64,000 nt of DNA from Leptospira noguchii serovar Panama str. CZ214 (GCF_000306255.2 NZ_AKWY02000019.1:65001-129000), one strand, 5' to 3'. Numbered from the stretch's first letter, positions 25,889 to 38,522 are shown. Notes: a model not told the origin generated them from the letters alone. Numbers and translations: made by a program.

Positions 25889-25963
25889 AGCCATCTCAAA
25901 AATACTTCATTTTTGCTTAAAATGCCGATCCGATGATTCTAATATATTTTTAAAGATAGCTTG
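25889..25963. repeat. Palindromic CTCAAAAATACTT repeat, copy 3
   Basis: GCCATCTCAAAAATACTTCA on the left and a matching diverged right arm ATATTTTTAAAGATAGCTT, around TTGCTTAAAATGCCGATC. Confidence 0.65.
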
Positions 25964-25972
25964 TTAATCATT

Positions 25973-26073
25973 AGAGTTGTTGAAAAATTAATTCTCCAAT
26001 TGTTTTCTATCTCATGGAAACGGTTGATTGAAGCAGTTTATTCAGTTGAACTATGGAATTTTTCAACAACTCT
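25973..26073. repeat. AGAGTTGTTG family MITE, copy 3
   Basis: A complete 101-bp element in the opposite internal orientation to copy 2 (inner GGTTGATTGAAGCAGTTTAT). Direct repeats ATT flank it at 25970-25972 and 26074-26076. Confidence 0.85.
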
Positions 26074-26154
26074 ATTAAATAAAAATCGAATATATAAAAA
26101 TAACTTTTCTAACATAAATTCTATCACATTAATTATTATAGAGTATAATAATTA

Positions 26155-26335
26155 ATGTGAGTTCAACGTAAGAAAATCTGGGCGAATCAGGCTTGTCACG
26201 GGTAGGCAGCCGGGTTTTGTTTTGGTCAATAAATTACATATAGGAAACGTTATACAACACATCGTTTTTAGTTTCAATAGAAGCGAGACGCTGAGTTTTC
26301 TCGTATCGATGATTTCTTTCGCGTTAATTAAATTG
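26155..26335 (+). repeat. IS982-ended long element
   Basis: Starts AATGTGAGTTCAACGTAAG, close to the left end of the IS982-type element. It continues with the shared body (GAAAATCTGGGCGAATCAGG, GGTCAATAAATTACATATAG, GAAGCGAGACGCTGAGTTTT) and finishes near TTTCGCGTTAATT. The right terminal repeat is not intact. Confidence 0.65.
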
Positions 26336-26367
26336 GAATTTTTAGAAGGATCCATTTTTAATTAGAC

Positions 26368-26916
26368 TCATTTTAAAATGTGCCAAAAATTATTTTGAAT
26401 AGGGTCATAACCAAAATGGTTTCCGTATTGATCGGATATTTCGATAATTTGAGAATGTTCCCTATTGCTTTCGACAAAATTTACGCTTTCCCAAACCGGA
26501 AGCCAACTTTCTCGAATTCTAAGATCTACGTCCGCAGTACAACTACGGCGAATGACGAATAACGTTTTAGGATATTTCCCGATTGGATACTCGGTGATTT
26601 TATCTATGTTACATCTGGGATCTTCGGCTTCTCCCAATTCGTTTAAAATGAAAATGAAAGAAAAATAAAAAAGGCCCAACATAGTCAAAGGAATTATCAA
26701 ACAAATCGTTACCAACTTGGATAATTTCCAAAAAACCTTTCCAACTTGAAATACAATATATGAGAATAAAATAATATTGATTATGAATAGAGAATGGTTA
26801 ATCCATGTGAAAAAATTCTTCCAAGATGGGATGAAATGTAAAAAACGCAACATTATCATCATAAAAAGAAAAAATACGATCAAAACGATGATTATCTTCA
26901 TTTTATGATCTTTCAT
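26368..26916 (-). CDS. Hypothetical membrane protein, 182 aa
   Basis: Three hydrophobic stretches (about residues 7-27, 41-60 and 68-92) are followed by a soluble C-terminal half containing SCTADVDLRIRESWLPVWESVNFVESN. The ATG at 26916 has a GAGG seven to ten bases upstream. It resembles no family I can name; the C-terminal half is probably extracytoplasmic. It is flanked by repeats on one side and an IS-bearing interval on the other, so it is a single gene in accessory DNA. Confidence 0.6.
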   Translation of the reverse strand: MKDHKMKIIIVLIVFFLFMMIMLRFLHFIPSWKNFFTWINHSLFIINIILFSYIVFQVGKVFWKLSKLVTICLIIPLTMLGLFYFSFIFILNELGEAEDPRCNIDKITEYPIGKYPKTLFVIRRSCTADVDLRIRESWLPVWESVNFVESNREHSQIIEISDQYGNHFGYDPIQNNFWHILK

Positions 26917-27417
26917 ACATACCTCAAAGGAAGGAAGAATTCATTTGGTCTTAATAATACAAAGTCGCTTAACAATACCGGGCGGGGAGTTGCCGGGATC
27001 TTAGTTGAATTATTTTAATTGAAAGAGAGTATTGAGCCCACTGCCCAAATACGTATCGGGATATTTACTGTTCCATTTTTTGATTCGTTCTATACCATCA
27101 TCGGAGTGAAGAAGTTGATTCCTTCGCTGAGAATCCGGTCGGAAACAGAATTCAGATTTGTAACGACCCCTCTATTGACTAGTTCCGAGACAAACGAGTG
27201 GATTGAAGATCAAAACCAAGCCGAATTCCTTGTCTAATGTTTTTTAAGAAACGTCAAAACTTGTATTTATAATACCTCTTTAATTTTTGGATAATACATA
27301 TGCAAATGATTCCAAAAAACGTAAACAAGTTTTTTTGATACGATTTAAAAAATTTTGGGCACCTTTATGAAATAATCTTTTAAATAAGAAATTCGTTTTA
27401 AAAGAATTAAATTAACC
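26917..27417. other. Interval with only a doubtful ORF
   Basis: Five hundred bases between the 182-residue membrane protein and the IS5-type element. It has one unusually GC-rich spot (GGGCGGGGAGTTGCCGGG near 26985). A 72-codon TTG-started frame (27019-27237) may be a gene remnant. No repeat of the dispersed families is evident. Confidence 0.5.
27019..27237 (+). pseudogene. Possible gene remnant, 72 codons
   Basis: A TTG-started frame encoding IRIGIFTVPFFDSF and RSETEFRFVTTPLLTSSETNEW. This faintly resembles the N-terminus of DJ-1/PfpI-type regulator domains, which open with a strand of the form RIGIxxxPxF. It is far too short for that family and has no ribosome site that I trust. It could equally be random. 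It is listed because codon use looks more coding-like than the surrounding repeats. Confidence 0.2.
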
Positions 27418-27435
27418 TAAGAGCCGGTCTCAAAA

Positions 27436-27897
27436 CTACCTATCAAAAAAGTTAAAAGCAATGATAGAGCTTGCGAGATAAAGAGATGCAAGATAATTTT
27501 CAGATTTTCTTTCCCAACGAATTAGGATAGCCCTGAATCGATTGTGCCAACTGTTAGTTCTTTCAACGACCCAACGTCTAGGTTTTCCTTTATATTTACC
27601 GATGAGAGGCTGTTCACCTTTTTTCCGAATATGAGATTGAATGTTTCTTCTTTTGATTAAAACTTCTATATCTTTGAAATCATAACCTTTATCTAAACAA
27701 ATATGTTTTGGCTTCTTTCTTCTTTTTCCGGAAAATATTAGGATTGAATTCAACGTATCTTTTACACCGTGTTTGTCATGAACGTTAGCTCCAGTCAATG
27801 TAATTGCCAAAGGAATTCCATTTCCATCTGTAAGAATATGCCGTTTAACACCTAATTTGGCACGGTCTGTAGGGTTTTTCCCAGTTAAGCTCCCCCT
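27436..27897 (-). CDS. IS5-type transposase, OrfB (reached by -1 frameshift)
   Basis: The C-terminal half of the transposase. After the slip at the G-run it reads DRAKLGVKRHILTDGNG, then an internal MAITLTGANVHDKHG. The second catalytic Asp is in ICLDKGYDF and the catalytic Glu in RRWVVERTNSWHNRFRAIL. An internal ATG at 27810 exists, but the conserved sequence upstream of it shows that the functional product is the OrfA-OrfB fusion. The C-terminus ASSIIAFNFFDR is normal for the group. Confidence 0.8.
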   Translation of the reverse strand, partial: RGSLTGKNPTDRAKLGVKRHILTDGNGIPLAITLTGANVHDKHGVKDTLNSILIFSGKRRKKPKHICLDKGYDFKDIEVLIKRRNIQSHIRKKGEQPLIGKYKGKPRRWVVERTNSWHNRFRAILIRWERKSENYLASLYLASSIIAFNFFDR

Positions 27898-28232
27898 TTG
27901 GGAGCTTTAACCATTGCCGAATCCATCGAAGCCCAGTCCCATGCTATTTGATTCTTTACATCATAATATTTTAAAATAGATTTATAAATCTTTTTGAATA
28001 CTCCTGCTCGTTCCCATTCTTGAAATCTTCTGTGACAAGTTTGGCCTGATCCAAACTCATTCGGAATGGCACGCCACTGACAGCCTGTTTTCATTCGATA
28101 GATGATACCTGACATTACTACTCGTGTTGGTACTCGATTGCGACCTCCTTTCGGATTTACATTTTCTTTCGGGATTAATGGGGCTATTTGTTTCCAAAGT
28201 GCATCCGGTATCTCTGAATAATATTTGTCCAT
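27885..28232 (-). CDS. IS5-type transposase, OrfA
   Basis: A 115-residue N-terminal transposase half. It has the typical IS427-group text YSEIPDALWKQIAPLIP, GGRNRVPTRVVMSGIIYRMKTG-like and FGSGQTCHRRFQEWERAGVF. It ends at the first catalytic Asp block (WASMDSAMVKAPKGG). The zero frame stops at 27885 just after the run AAAGGGGG (minus strand; plus-strand 27892-27899 CCCCCTTT). A -1 slip there continues into OrfB as KGGSLTGKNPTDRAKLG, exactly the sequence found in unbroken family members. Confidence 0.85.
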   Translation of the reverse strand: MDKYYSEIPDALWKQIAPLIPKENVNPKGGRNRVPTRVVMSGIIYRMKTGCQWRAIPNEFGSGQTCHRRFQEWERAGVFKKIYKSILKYYDVKNQIAWDWASMDSAMVKAPKGGA

Positions 28233-28286
28233 TTCACATTGATATTATTACCCTTTCTCTCTACAAACAGTTTTGAGACCGGCTCT

Positions 28287-28715
28287 TAGTCTTAGATTTA
28301 AAAGTGTAACTTACCTTAAGTTTAGCTCGGGTTCTTAAAAATAAATCTATAGACCAATAATTTGAATATTATAATTTTCTTAAACACAGAGCAGTTTATA
28401 CCCACATCTTTTATTTTGCAAATATTTTTCAAAAGTAGAAAAAATTCCTCCCAAAGAATTATATGGTTTAATATTACTAACGGATCTTTGTCCATTGATA
28501 ACGAATACTAAATCAAACAAATAATTTTTTTCGTTACATATTGATTAAAGTTGTTGAAAAATTCTATAGTTCAGTTTAACAAAATTGCTTCAATTGACCG
28601 CTCCCATCAAAGATAAACTGATTAAGAATTAATTTTTCAACAACTCTATTATATCGTTATTCATTTTGTCTCTATTTTTCTAAGTTTTAGAAAGATGCCT
28701 TTTTTATAATTATTT
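28287..28715. other. Gene-free region with one MITE
   Basis: About 430 AT-rich bases between the IS and the sugar-transferase remnant. It contains one complete AGAGTTGTTG MITE (28547-28647). Nothing else was recognised. Confidence 0.6.
28547..28647. repeat. AGAGTTGTTG family MITE, copy 4
   Basis: A 101-bp element starting AAAGTTGTTGAAAAATTC and ending AATTTTTCAACAACTCT, with inner sequence nearly identical to copy 2 (TTTAACAAAATTGCTTCAAT). It is flanked by ATT on both sides. Confidence 0.85.
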
Positions 28716-29741
28716 TTATGAACGAAAGGTCTGGTTCAGTTTCCAATTCAGACCCTCAATGATAAATTCTTCAGTTGATTTTGCGATCTCTTGAAATTTC
28801 AGAAAAGTTTTCCAATTAGAAATTCCTAATATACGAAATGTATTACTATGATCCAAGATTACAGTAATACAAGCCGCAAACGCGACAAATCTCCATAACA
28901 ATTTAAAAACTAATTTTGTAAAAATGTTTCTGACTTGAATTCTAAAAAAATTACCGTGAAATTTAAGATGTTTTTCTTCGTCTTTTACAATTTCAAGCAA
29001 AGCAGATTTTATAAATCCGTTCGGAATTTTTTCAGAAAGTTTTTTATAAAAACAGATTCCTACAACTTCTGCGGCAAGAAGAACCATTAACTTCAAACGA
29101 ATTCCGAGCAACCTTCTACCAAGATGAAATAACTTTTCTGTCCAGTTGGATTTAATCAATTCTCCTTTGAGTGCTCGAATACATTCTCCTAAAATCCTGG
29201 CGTGCCTGCCTTCTTCTTTTACAAAAAGTTTTAATGCTTCTCTATAAAAATCGTCAATTCCAAAAAGAATTGTTTTATCTATTTCTTTTGCGATTTTACC
29301 TTCTCCAGATTCACCTAACTGAAATATGGCGAGGGAGTAGGCTATTGATCGCATTTCATTGGTACTAAGTTCTAAAATTTCGAAGTCGATTTTTGGCAAA
29401 GCGCGATTTTTGTTTCTTTTAAAATGATTTCTCCAATGTTTCCATTGAACTTTGTTTTTTCTAGTTTTAAGTTTTGATTTGAATTTTTCTCGGATTTTAT
29501 TCTTACCAAATAAATTCATAACAAAAGTTGCTAGAACAATAAGAACGTCAAGACCCAGGTTTTTTGATTTTAAGTAAAAACGATCGAAACAAAAAGAAAT
29601 ACGTGCTCCCATACCGGAATACAACTGCGAAAGCCCTGTGATACCTGGAGGAATGGACCAACGCATTTCATGAAATTTTCCGTTCCAATTTAAACGATCT
29701 ATGTCAAATTGTGTGAGAGGTCTTGGACCGACGATTCCCAT
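28716..29741 (-). CDS. Sugar-transferase C-terminal remnant fused to ferritin-like domain
   Basis: This 341-residue frame has two parts. Residues 1-80 match the C-terminal end of bacterial initiating sugar transferases (WcaJ/WbaP type): MGIVGPRPLT, IPPGITGLSQLYSG, KSKNLGLDVLIVL. Residues about 120-330 look like a ferritin-like diiron four-helix protein: EEGRH (176-180), E225 in LLAAEVVG, and DEEKH (254-258). Upstream of the ATG the frame still encodes PQIWNILIGD of the transferase, but a TAA lies three codons further, so the transferase's N-terminal two thirds are missing here. Either the ferritin-like domain is expressed from the internal ATG, or the whole is a decaying gene. Confidence 0.7.
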   Translation of the reverse strand: MGIVGPRPLTQFDIDRLNWNGKFHEMRWSIPPGITGLSQLYSGMGARISFCFDRFYLKSKNLGLDVLIVLATFVMNLFGKNKIREKFKSKLKTRKNKVQWKHWRNHFKRNKNRALPKIDFEILELSTNEMRSIAYSLAIFQLGESGEGKIAKEIDKTILFGIDDFYREALKLFVKEEGRHARILGECIRALKGELIKSNWTEKLFHLGRRLLGIRLKLMVLLAAEVVGICFYKKLSEKIPNGFIKSALLEIVKDEEKHLKFHGNFFRIQVRNIFTKLVFKLLWRFVAFAACITVILDHSNTFRILGISNWKTFLKFQEIAKSTEEFIIEGLNWKLNQTFRS

Positions 29742-29782
29742 GTCTCCGATTAAAATGTTCCAAATTTGAGGAACCTGTTAAA
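29742..29782 (-). pseudogene. Truncated upstream edge of the sugar transferase
   Basis: In frame with the ATG at 29741 the codons read QVPQIWNILIGD, the conserved region just before GPRP in this enzyme family. They are preceded directly by TAA. Homology ends there, marking a deletion or recombination junction. Confidence 0.6.
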
Positions 29783-29875
29783 TCAAATAACAAATCCCTT
29801 AATTTTAGATATTTGGACTAAATCTTTAAACTTAGCTTCATTTTCTAGAATTAGCTTAAAGTCAGAAAGTTTCAT
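29783..29875 (-). CDS. Tiny ORF upstream of the sugar-transferase junction
   Basis: Thirty codons from an ATG at 29875 encode MKLSDFKLILENEAKFKDLV and a short tail. The composition looks protein-like and hydrophilic. It may be the surviving N-terminus of another gene joined at the same breakpoint. No family is recognised and expression is unproven. Confidence 0.25.
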   Translation of the reverse strand: MKLSDFKLILENEAKFKDLVQISKIKGFVI

Positions 29876-30001
29876 TTAACCTCAATAGATTTTATTTTAC
29901 GATTAAACATATTTTTGAATATTCAAAAAGTAAAACTATAAAGAAGTTATTGTATTGAGTTTCACTTCGCCAAGATTTTATTACGTGGAACTCACGTTAT
30001 T

Positions 30002-30511
30002 TTAAGACTGAATCATATTCCAAGGATGACGTAGTATAAACCAAAGCAAAAATTCGAAAATGACGACGAAAATAAAAAATATAAACTTCAAACGCAACGC
30101 TTTCTCCTTCCAAAAACCTTCCGTAAATAAAGCGAACAAAGTAAATCCACTACCAATAGGACCAAAAAAAATCGTGTTCAATGGAAGCCCGGATTTATCT
30201 CGTATTTCTCCGTAATAAAACGTCGATCCCCAATACATCTCAGTCCAGGGCAAAATCGCGGCTACAATGATAAAGACTTGCAACGTAAACTTTGGAAAAT
30301 TCATACGATTTCTTATGGCAATTAAAATCGGTATGAAAATCGAAACTACGACGCTCAACCAGAACAACACAAGAATACCCAAGTTCTGAAAATAGATTGA
30401 AAATGGATCATTCCAATCGTTTTCTTTCCAATATCGCGCTATCCATAAAAACACAGAGGCAAAAATCAAAAAAAGACTAAGAGTTATTGTAATAGGATGA
30501 GATTTAGCCAT
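30002..30511 (-). CDS. Hypothetical polytopic membrane protein, 169 aa
   Basis: From the ATG at 30511 (MAKSHPITITLSLFL) it encodes about 169 residues with four to five hydrophobic helices and a C-terminal RHPWNMIQS. The frame is open to a TTG at 30550. No family is recognised. An IS982-like end (TTACGTGGAACTCACGTTA) lies 2-3 bases past the stop codon, so a repeat insertion abuts the gene's 3' end. Confidence 0.6.
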   Translation of the reverse strand: MAKSHPITITLSLFLIFASVFLWIARYWKENDWNDPFSIYFQNLGILVLFWLSVVVSIFIPILIAIRNRMNFPKFTLQVFIIVAAILPWTEMYWGSTFYYGEIRDKSGLPLNTIFFGPIGSGFTLFALFTEGFWKEKALRLKFIFFIFVVIFEFLLWFILRHPWNMIQS

Positions 30512-30631
30512 GTTCTCGTAGATAAAAAGTCTTTTGGAAATTGAACGCAATAAAATAAGAGTTATACTAATTTACGGCGCGTTCCAGAACCTTATTTTAC
30601 TTTTCAAAAAGATCAAGCTGTAAGGTTATAT

Positions 30632-30651
30632 CCCTCATCACTTAGTGAGGG
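30632..30651 (-). terminator. Possible hairpin downstream of mtaB
   Basis: CCCTCA and TGAGGG flank an eight-base loop about 50-70 bases past the mtaB stop. There is no run of T after it on the minus strand, so intrinsic termination is uncertain. Confidence 0.3.
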
Positions 30652-30702
30652 CTTGCAGTGTTAAAAATGATGAGGACAGGTTCTTATAGTAAATATTCCG
30701 AT

Positions 30703-32016
30703 CTAACGAAACACACGTCCGAAAAACATTCCCTCTTTATCCGGCTCGCTTTCGTATTCTAAAAGTTCCACGTTTAAAAACTGACCTACTTTGAGATTTC
30801 GTAGTTCGGCTTCTTCTAGTTTTACTTTGAGATAATTATCGGTTACAGCAACGCCGCCTTGTTCTAAAATCGCTTCCCTTACTTGGCCGATCATTGACAA
30901 AGAATAATTTTTATGAAGTTTTTTCGAAAGAGTATTTAAGGTTTGAACTCTTTCCTTTTTGATTTCCTTACTTACCGAATCTGAAAACGTTTCGGCTAAC
31001 GTGTTTTTTCTTACGGAAAATGGAAATGCGTGAATTTTGGCGAATCCTAGATCTTGAATCATTGTTACAGAATCTAAGAACATTTCTTTGGTCTCACCAG
31101 GAAAACCTACAATTACGTCCGTTCCTAAAAACAAATTTGGAATTTTTTCTTTGGCAATTTCCACACGTTTGCGAAAAGTTTCTGGGGTATAAGTACGTTT
31201 CATACGCTTGAGGATTTCCGTGCTTCCACTTTGTAACGGAATGTGCAGAAACGGAGTAAAACGAGGATGGGCCATTAAATCCGCGAGTTCTTTTCCGACG
31301 TCTGGAGGTTCAATGGAAGAAATTCGAATTCTTGAATATTCTAAAATACTTAATATTTCTCCAAGAATTTTATTGAACGCCTTTTTGTTTTCGGAATCTC
31401 TATACCAACCAAGATTAACACCGGTCAAAACAATTTCACCAACGCCGTTATCCTGTAGAAAACGAACCTGATCTAAAACGTCTTGATAATTGCGGCTGAC
31501 TCCTAGTCCACGAGCTTGAGGAATTTTACAATAAGAACATTTACGATTACAGCCATCTTGGATTTTTAGATAAGCGCGTGTATGACCGTTTGGTAAAACG
31601 TCAGAATAAGAAAAACGATCATAAGAAACACGGATCAATTCTTCCGAATCGATCAGACCTTTTTTTTCCAAAATCATCGCCGGAAGTTTGGACTTTTCCG
31701 TATTTCCTATAACACCAGCTATACCTGGAATTGCTTCGATGGATTCCTTGTCCGTTTCCGCATAACAGCCAGTAACCCAAATCTGAGAACCTGGGAATTT
31801 TTTAATCGCGTTTCGAATTGTATTTCGATTTTTAGAATCTGCTTTGTTAGTTACCGTACACGTATTGATGATTACTATTTCGGGATGTTCTTCCGATTTT
31901 GCGGAACGATAACCGTGTTTAGAAAGAGAAGCGAACAAGCCGTCCGACTCGAAAAAATTAAGACGACATCCAAGCGTATTGAATAAAACGGTTTGTTCAG
32001 CTATTGGAGAGCGCAT
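30703..32016 (-). CDS. mtaB: tRNA t6A37 methylthiotransferase MtaB
   Basis: This radical-SAM methylthiotransferase adds a methylthio group to N6-threonylcarbamoyl-adenosine 37 of tRNAs. At 437 residues the three domains are visible. The N-terminal MTTase domain has cysteines in [17 protein letters not shown] and WVTGCYAE. The radical-SAM centre has [15 protein letters not shown], and a TRAM-like C-terminus ends the protein. TLGCRLN and [12 protein letters not shown] favour MtaB over MiaB or RimO. It is the last gene of the clpC operon and overlaps the upstream TPR gene by 20 bases. Confidence 0.92.
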   Translation of the reverse strand: MRSPIAEQTVLFNTLGCRLNFFESDGLFASLSKHGYRSAKSEEHPEIVIINTCTVTNKADSKNRNTIRNAIKKFPGSQIWVTGCYAETDKESIEAIPGIAGVIGNTEKSKLPAMILEKKGLIDSEELIRVSYDRFSYSDVLPNGHTRAYLKIQDGCNRKCSYCKIPQARGLGVSRNYQDVLDQVRFLQDNGVGEIVLTGVNLGWYRDSENKKAFNKILGEILSILEYSRIRISSIEPPDVGKELADLMAHPRFTPFLHIPLQSGSTEILKRMKRTYTPETFRKRVEIAKEKIPNLFLGTDVIVGFPGETKEMFLDSVTMIQDLGFAKIHAFPFSVRKNTLAETFSDSVSKEIKKERVQTLNTLSKKLHKNYSLSMIGQVREAILEQGGVAVTDNYLKVKLEEAELRNLKVGQFLNVELLEYESEPDKEGMFFGRVFR

Positions 32017-32977
32017 TGAGTTTGGCTTCGATTCTTCTTAAATTATCTTTAAAATGAGAATTTTCCGGCTCTAGTTTTAAGGCAGATTCGATCTGTTCTT
32101 TTGCGGAATTCAAAAAATTCTTTGCGTTTCCGTATTTGCCTTTTTTATTTTCTTGATTGGAGGCCTTTTCGTAAACCAAAGCGAGATTGTTCAACACGTT
32201 TGCGTTATTCGGAACAAGAGAGTTGGCCCATTTCAAACTGACTTCTGCTTTTTCTATATTTCCGAGATAATAATAAATCTGACCTTCTAAAACCAAAGGG
32301 CGATAGTCGTTGGAATCCTCGGCTTTTAATTTTTCGGTGATGTTCAAAGCGTCTCTTGCTTTGCCATTATAAAGAAGAGCCGTTCCAAAAAGAAGACGAA
32401 TGTCTTTATTTCTCGGATTGAGTTCATACGCGCGAGCGATTACTAATAGACCGTCGTCTTCTCTTCCGTTATTTAAAAGAAATCTGGAATAATCTAAACT
32501 GACCGCCGGATCTCCCGGTTTCACTGAAAGAGCCTCGGACCAATGTGAACCTGCGGACTTAGTTCTTCCCAAAGCAAAATGACAATGTCCTGCGAGGTAG
32601 TGTGTTTCGTAAGAACGTTTGCCTTGTTCATGCAGAACACGAATGATTTCGAGAGATTTCTCGTAGTTCTTGGCTTCGAATTCTTTGAGTGCGATAGAAT
32701 AGTCTTCGTTTGTTTGAGCAATAAGAAGCGAAGAGTGGGTTGAAATCAGTAAGCTCAATAAAAGAAATAAAAATGGATTCCAAAAGGAACGAAAGATACC
32801 AGACGTTTTGTTTCCAATGAATCGTTTTATAGATTTTAGTAGTAAAAATGAAAATCGAGGCACGCGATTATGGAAGCGACTTTCACACTTTAATATCATT
32901 GATAAAAAGTTTGTCCTATTCTGGAACGGAGTTAAGGTTAGGGTGTGTTGTAAAAATCGAAACTTGCAAATCGACAT
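31997..32977 (-). CDS. TPR-repeat exported protein
   Basis: 326 residues from an ATG. The first 60 residues are basic and precede a signal-like helix ([22 protein letters not shown]), so the true start may be internal. The mature part is a run of about five TPR units: [63 protein letters not shown], and [22 protein letters not shown]. It is cotranscribed between the small membrane protein (21 bases upstream) and mtaB (overlap). Likely an envelope scaffold; the partner is unknown. Confidence 0.75.
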   Translation of the reverse strand: MSICKFRFLQHTLTLTPFQNRTNFLSMILKCESRFHNRVPRFSFLLLKSIKRFIGNKTSGIFRSFWNPFLFLLLSLLISTHSSLLIAQTNEDYSIALKEFEAKNYEKSLEIIRVLHEQGKRSYETHYLAGHCHFALGRTKSAGSHWSEALSVKPGDPAVSLDYSRFLLNNGREDDGLLVIARAYELNPRNKDIRLLFGTALLYNGKARDALNITEKLKAEDSNDYRPLVLEGQIYYYLGNIEKAEVSLKWANSLVPNNANVLNNLALVYEKASNQENKKGKYGNAKNFLNSAKEQIESALKLEPENSHFKDNLRRIEAKLNALSNS

Positions 32978-32998
32978 TCTGGTACTCTTCTAAAATTT

Positions 32999-33424
32999 TT
33001 AGGCGGTCATACTCATGGATTTCGCATTAATACAATCAATGAGAGAATGAAACGGTTCCACAGGATCAATATAAACAATGATACTCGGATACTTTTGCAT
33101 TAGAAAATGCTCAATCTGTTCTTCCGAAAGAACGACTTGATCCTCCGTTTCAAGAACGGGAAGACCATCCGCATTTCGATAGATGGAATATTCTTCCTGA
33201 CCGATAAAATCAGTCAAAAGCATATATCCGGAGCCGTAATAAACCCCGCCTTGAAAGTAATACTTATAAAAGACTCGTACTTCGGGAAGAAATAAATCAG
33301 GATAAAAAACACAGAGAGAAATTTTCTCGATCCCTGCAATGGTTCTAATTTTCCTAAGATGAAACCAAATCTTCCGAATTAGAAGATAGGAAATCAGAAT
33401 CAATACAGGGATGAGTATAGGCAT
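32999..33424 (-). CDS. Small membrane-anchored protein downstream of clpC
   Basis: 141 residues with one N-terminal hydrophobic helix ([15 protein letters not shown]) followed by a basic turn and a soluble domain. That domain contains [21 protein letters not shown] and [20 protein letters not shown]. It starts two bases after the clpC stop, so translation is coupled to clpC. I do not recognise it. A role with ClpC, for example as a membrane adaptor, is speculation from position. Confidence 0.65.
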   Translation of the reverse strand: MPILIPVLILISYLLIRKIWFHLRKIRTIAGIEKISLCVFYPDLFLPEVRVFYKYYFQGGVYYGSGYMLLTDFIGQEEYSIYRNADGLPVLETEDQVVLSEEQIEHFLMQKYPSIIVYIDPVEPFHSLIDCINAKSMSMTA

Positions 33425-33426
33425 CC

Positions 33427-35967
<2,541 letters not shown>

Positions 35968-36039
35968 ATCAGCGCCTTTATATTTGATTTTTAATGATTA
36001 GACTGAATTCGCTTTGAAATTCCCACCTATGGGAACTAG

Positions 36040-36090
<51 letters not shown>

Positions 36091-36108
36091 TTAGTTTAAA
36101 TTCCGGGC

Positions 36109-36903
<795 letters not shown>

Positions 36904-37150
36904 AAAAATCCTACTGCCTTTTTTAGATCCAATCTTTCTTGGTGAATGAATTATTTTGTTTAGTTTTTCTATGGCTACTGAGAGTTATATAAAGAGTATA
37001 AATGATAATACTTTAGGAATTTCTAATGAAATATTGGAAGTTCCCACAGAAACCGTCCCATCCGGCCGTTGATAACTTTTCAGAGTTTTTCCGTTAGCAA
37101 ACTTCGTAATCTTTTAGGTTTTGGAACAAATTTTTTATTGGATCAATAAT

Positions 37151-37243
37151 AGAGTTGTTGAAAATTCCATAATTCAAATTAACAAAACTTCTTTAATGGA
37201 CTGTTTCCATGAAACAGAAGGCGATTCATTTTTTAACAACTCT
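37151..37243. repeat. AGAGTTGTTG family MITE, copy 5
   Basis: A 93-bp element, shorter inside than the others (left end AGAGTTGTTGAAAATTCC, right end TTTTTTAACAACTCT). It is flanked by AAT at 37148-37150 and 37244-37246. Confidence 0.8.
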
Positions 37244-37309
37244 AATATATGACGGTACAGTTATTCTATATTGGAAAGGTTGATTTGTAGTATTTTTGAT
37301 TACTATAAT

Positions 37310-37458
37310 TTATTACTCGGATGATAAAAATAATATTATGTTTGAATTTGTTTCAAAACTTAGAATGTAAGACTTACTTCAAAAAAGCTAACAATTTTGA
37401 GTTACATATATTTTTGGTAAAATCGACAGTTAATTTTGGTGTTAGTCCGAGTAGTAAT
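37310..37458. repeat. CTCGGACG-ended repeat, copy 2
   Basis: About 149 bp. The left end is TATTACTCGGATGATAAAAA and the right end TAGTCCGAGTAGTAATTA. The inside shares TTTCAAAACTTAGAATGTA and GGTAAAATCGACAGTTAATT with the other copies. Its right end touches the next element. Confidence 0.7.
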
Positions 37459-37691
37459 TAACGTGAGTTCGTTGAGAAAATGAGAAATGGTTTTCCAAAA
37501 ATGTGAGTTTCTGCAATTTTAGAATTTGTTCGTAAAATCGCAATTTGCGGTAGTTCCCACAAATTAAGTCACATTACAAATTTTTAAACATTTATTTTTG
37601 TATGAGTTCCCACATTGCAGGAATTGATCCATAAAATCTAAATCCAACTTTTTTCACAGAAAAATAAATTCCTTACGTTGAACTCATGTTA
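37459..37691 (+). repeat. IS982-ended element with GTGGGAACT core (empty site for MITE)
   Basis: About 233 bp from TAACGTGAGTTCGTTGAG to CCTTACGTTGAACTCATGTT. It is a paralogue of the element at 43153-43471. It lacks the MITE that the other copy carries: here the sequence runs TTTCTGCAATTTTAGAATTT without interruption. Confidence 0.75.
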
Positions 37692-38258
37692 ATTAAACTT
37701 TTTGGATAGGTGTTTTGTTTCTCTGATTATACAAAATCGGTGAAATACCAGATCGACATAATTTGTGAAAACTCACTCCTGAGTAATATTTAGAAGTGTT
37801 CTGCTTAAGGGGATTTTTACACTTTGCTTTGGTTCTAAGTTCGAGGTATTTGACTTAATACGACGTAATCCGTGGGAACTCTCTTGTAAATCTGGGTTTT
37901 ACAGAGAAGTTTTGAAAATGTAGGAACTCCAATCATAAAAATGAATATAGTTATAGGCCGTCAGAGTAATTATTTTGTGGGAACTCTCACAGTTTCCAAA
38001 AAAATGATTTCGGATTCTTTTATGATTTTAAAACAAATACTGTGTTTCGTATAATCTTTGTTTTATGTCCCTATAAATGCGGGAACTACTGCATTCAAAG
38101 GAACTCTATGAAATCCAATGAATTTTTATATCAAAACTGTCGTTTTCGACCAAGATGAAAATTAAAAAACTCCGCATAGAAGTCGTCTCAAAAGGAACTT
38201 TTTGAAAAGAATCATAAATTTATTATAAAAAGAAAATCTAAAATACTTTTTTAACATT

Positions 38259-38359
38259 AGAGTTATTAAAAAATTCTATAGTGTCTATTAACGAAACTGC
38301 TTCAATCGACCGTTCCCATAAAACAGAAACTAAGTGACGAATTAATTTTTAACAATTCC
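38259..38359. repeat. AGAGTTGTTG family MITE, copy 6
   Basis: A 101-bp element with slightly eroded ends (AGAGTTATTAAAAAATTC and TTTTTAACAATTCC). The direct repeat ATT flanks it at 38256-38258 and 38360-38362. Confidence 0.8.
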
Positions 38360-38522
38360 ATTAAATATTCTATAACAGAATATTTAATGTTTTTTGAATA
38401 TTCATTAAATTTGTTATATAGTTAAAAATATTTTCTTAATGTAGTCAAAAAAAGTAATTTTGGTTGTCACTATTTTTACGTAAGTGGCAAAAAATGAATT
38501 TAAAAAAGGAAGGTTCTGAATT

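Larger units (their letters stand above)
25788..26367. other. Gene-free repeat region
   Basis: About 580 bases. It holds a palindromic repeat (25889-25963), a complete AGAGTTGTTG MITE (25973-26073) and a long IS982-ended element (26155-26335). The 60-odd codon frames at 25961 and 26152 consist of these repeats and are not genes. Confidence 0.7.
27420..28286 (-). mobile_element. IS5 family insertion sequence (IS427-like), apparently intact
   Basis: An 867-bp element bounded by AGAGCCGGTCTCAAAACT and its inverted copy. The dinucleotide TA is present directly outside each end (27418-27419 and 28287-28288), matching the TA target duplication of the IS427 subgroup. It carries two overlapping transposase frames on the minus strand joined by a -1 frameshift site. 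All DDE residues are visible, so it may be active. The name within known Leptospira ISs cannot be given from memory alone. Confidence 0.85.
36904..38522. other. 1.6-kb gene-free repeat desert
   Basis: No gene. In order it holds a TTCCCACAG motif, an AGAGTTGTTG MITE (37151-37243), a CTCGGACG repeat (37310-37458), an IS982-ended element with a GTGGGAACT core (37459-37691), further GTGGGAACT motifs (37870-38115) and another MITE (38259-38359). The final 150 bases before the Xer-like gene are very AT-rich and hold a GGAAGG ribosome site at about 38508. Confidence 0.7.

Noticed and set aside
26152..26355. 67-codon minus-strand frame
   Set aside because: Lies within a long IS982-ended element and resembles translations of its other copies only through the DNA repeat.
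37495..38115. CRISPR array suggested by repeated GTGGGAACT motifs
   Set aside because: Repeat spacing is irregular, spacers are conserved rather than unique, the motif varies and no cas gene is present.
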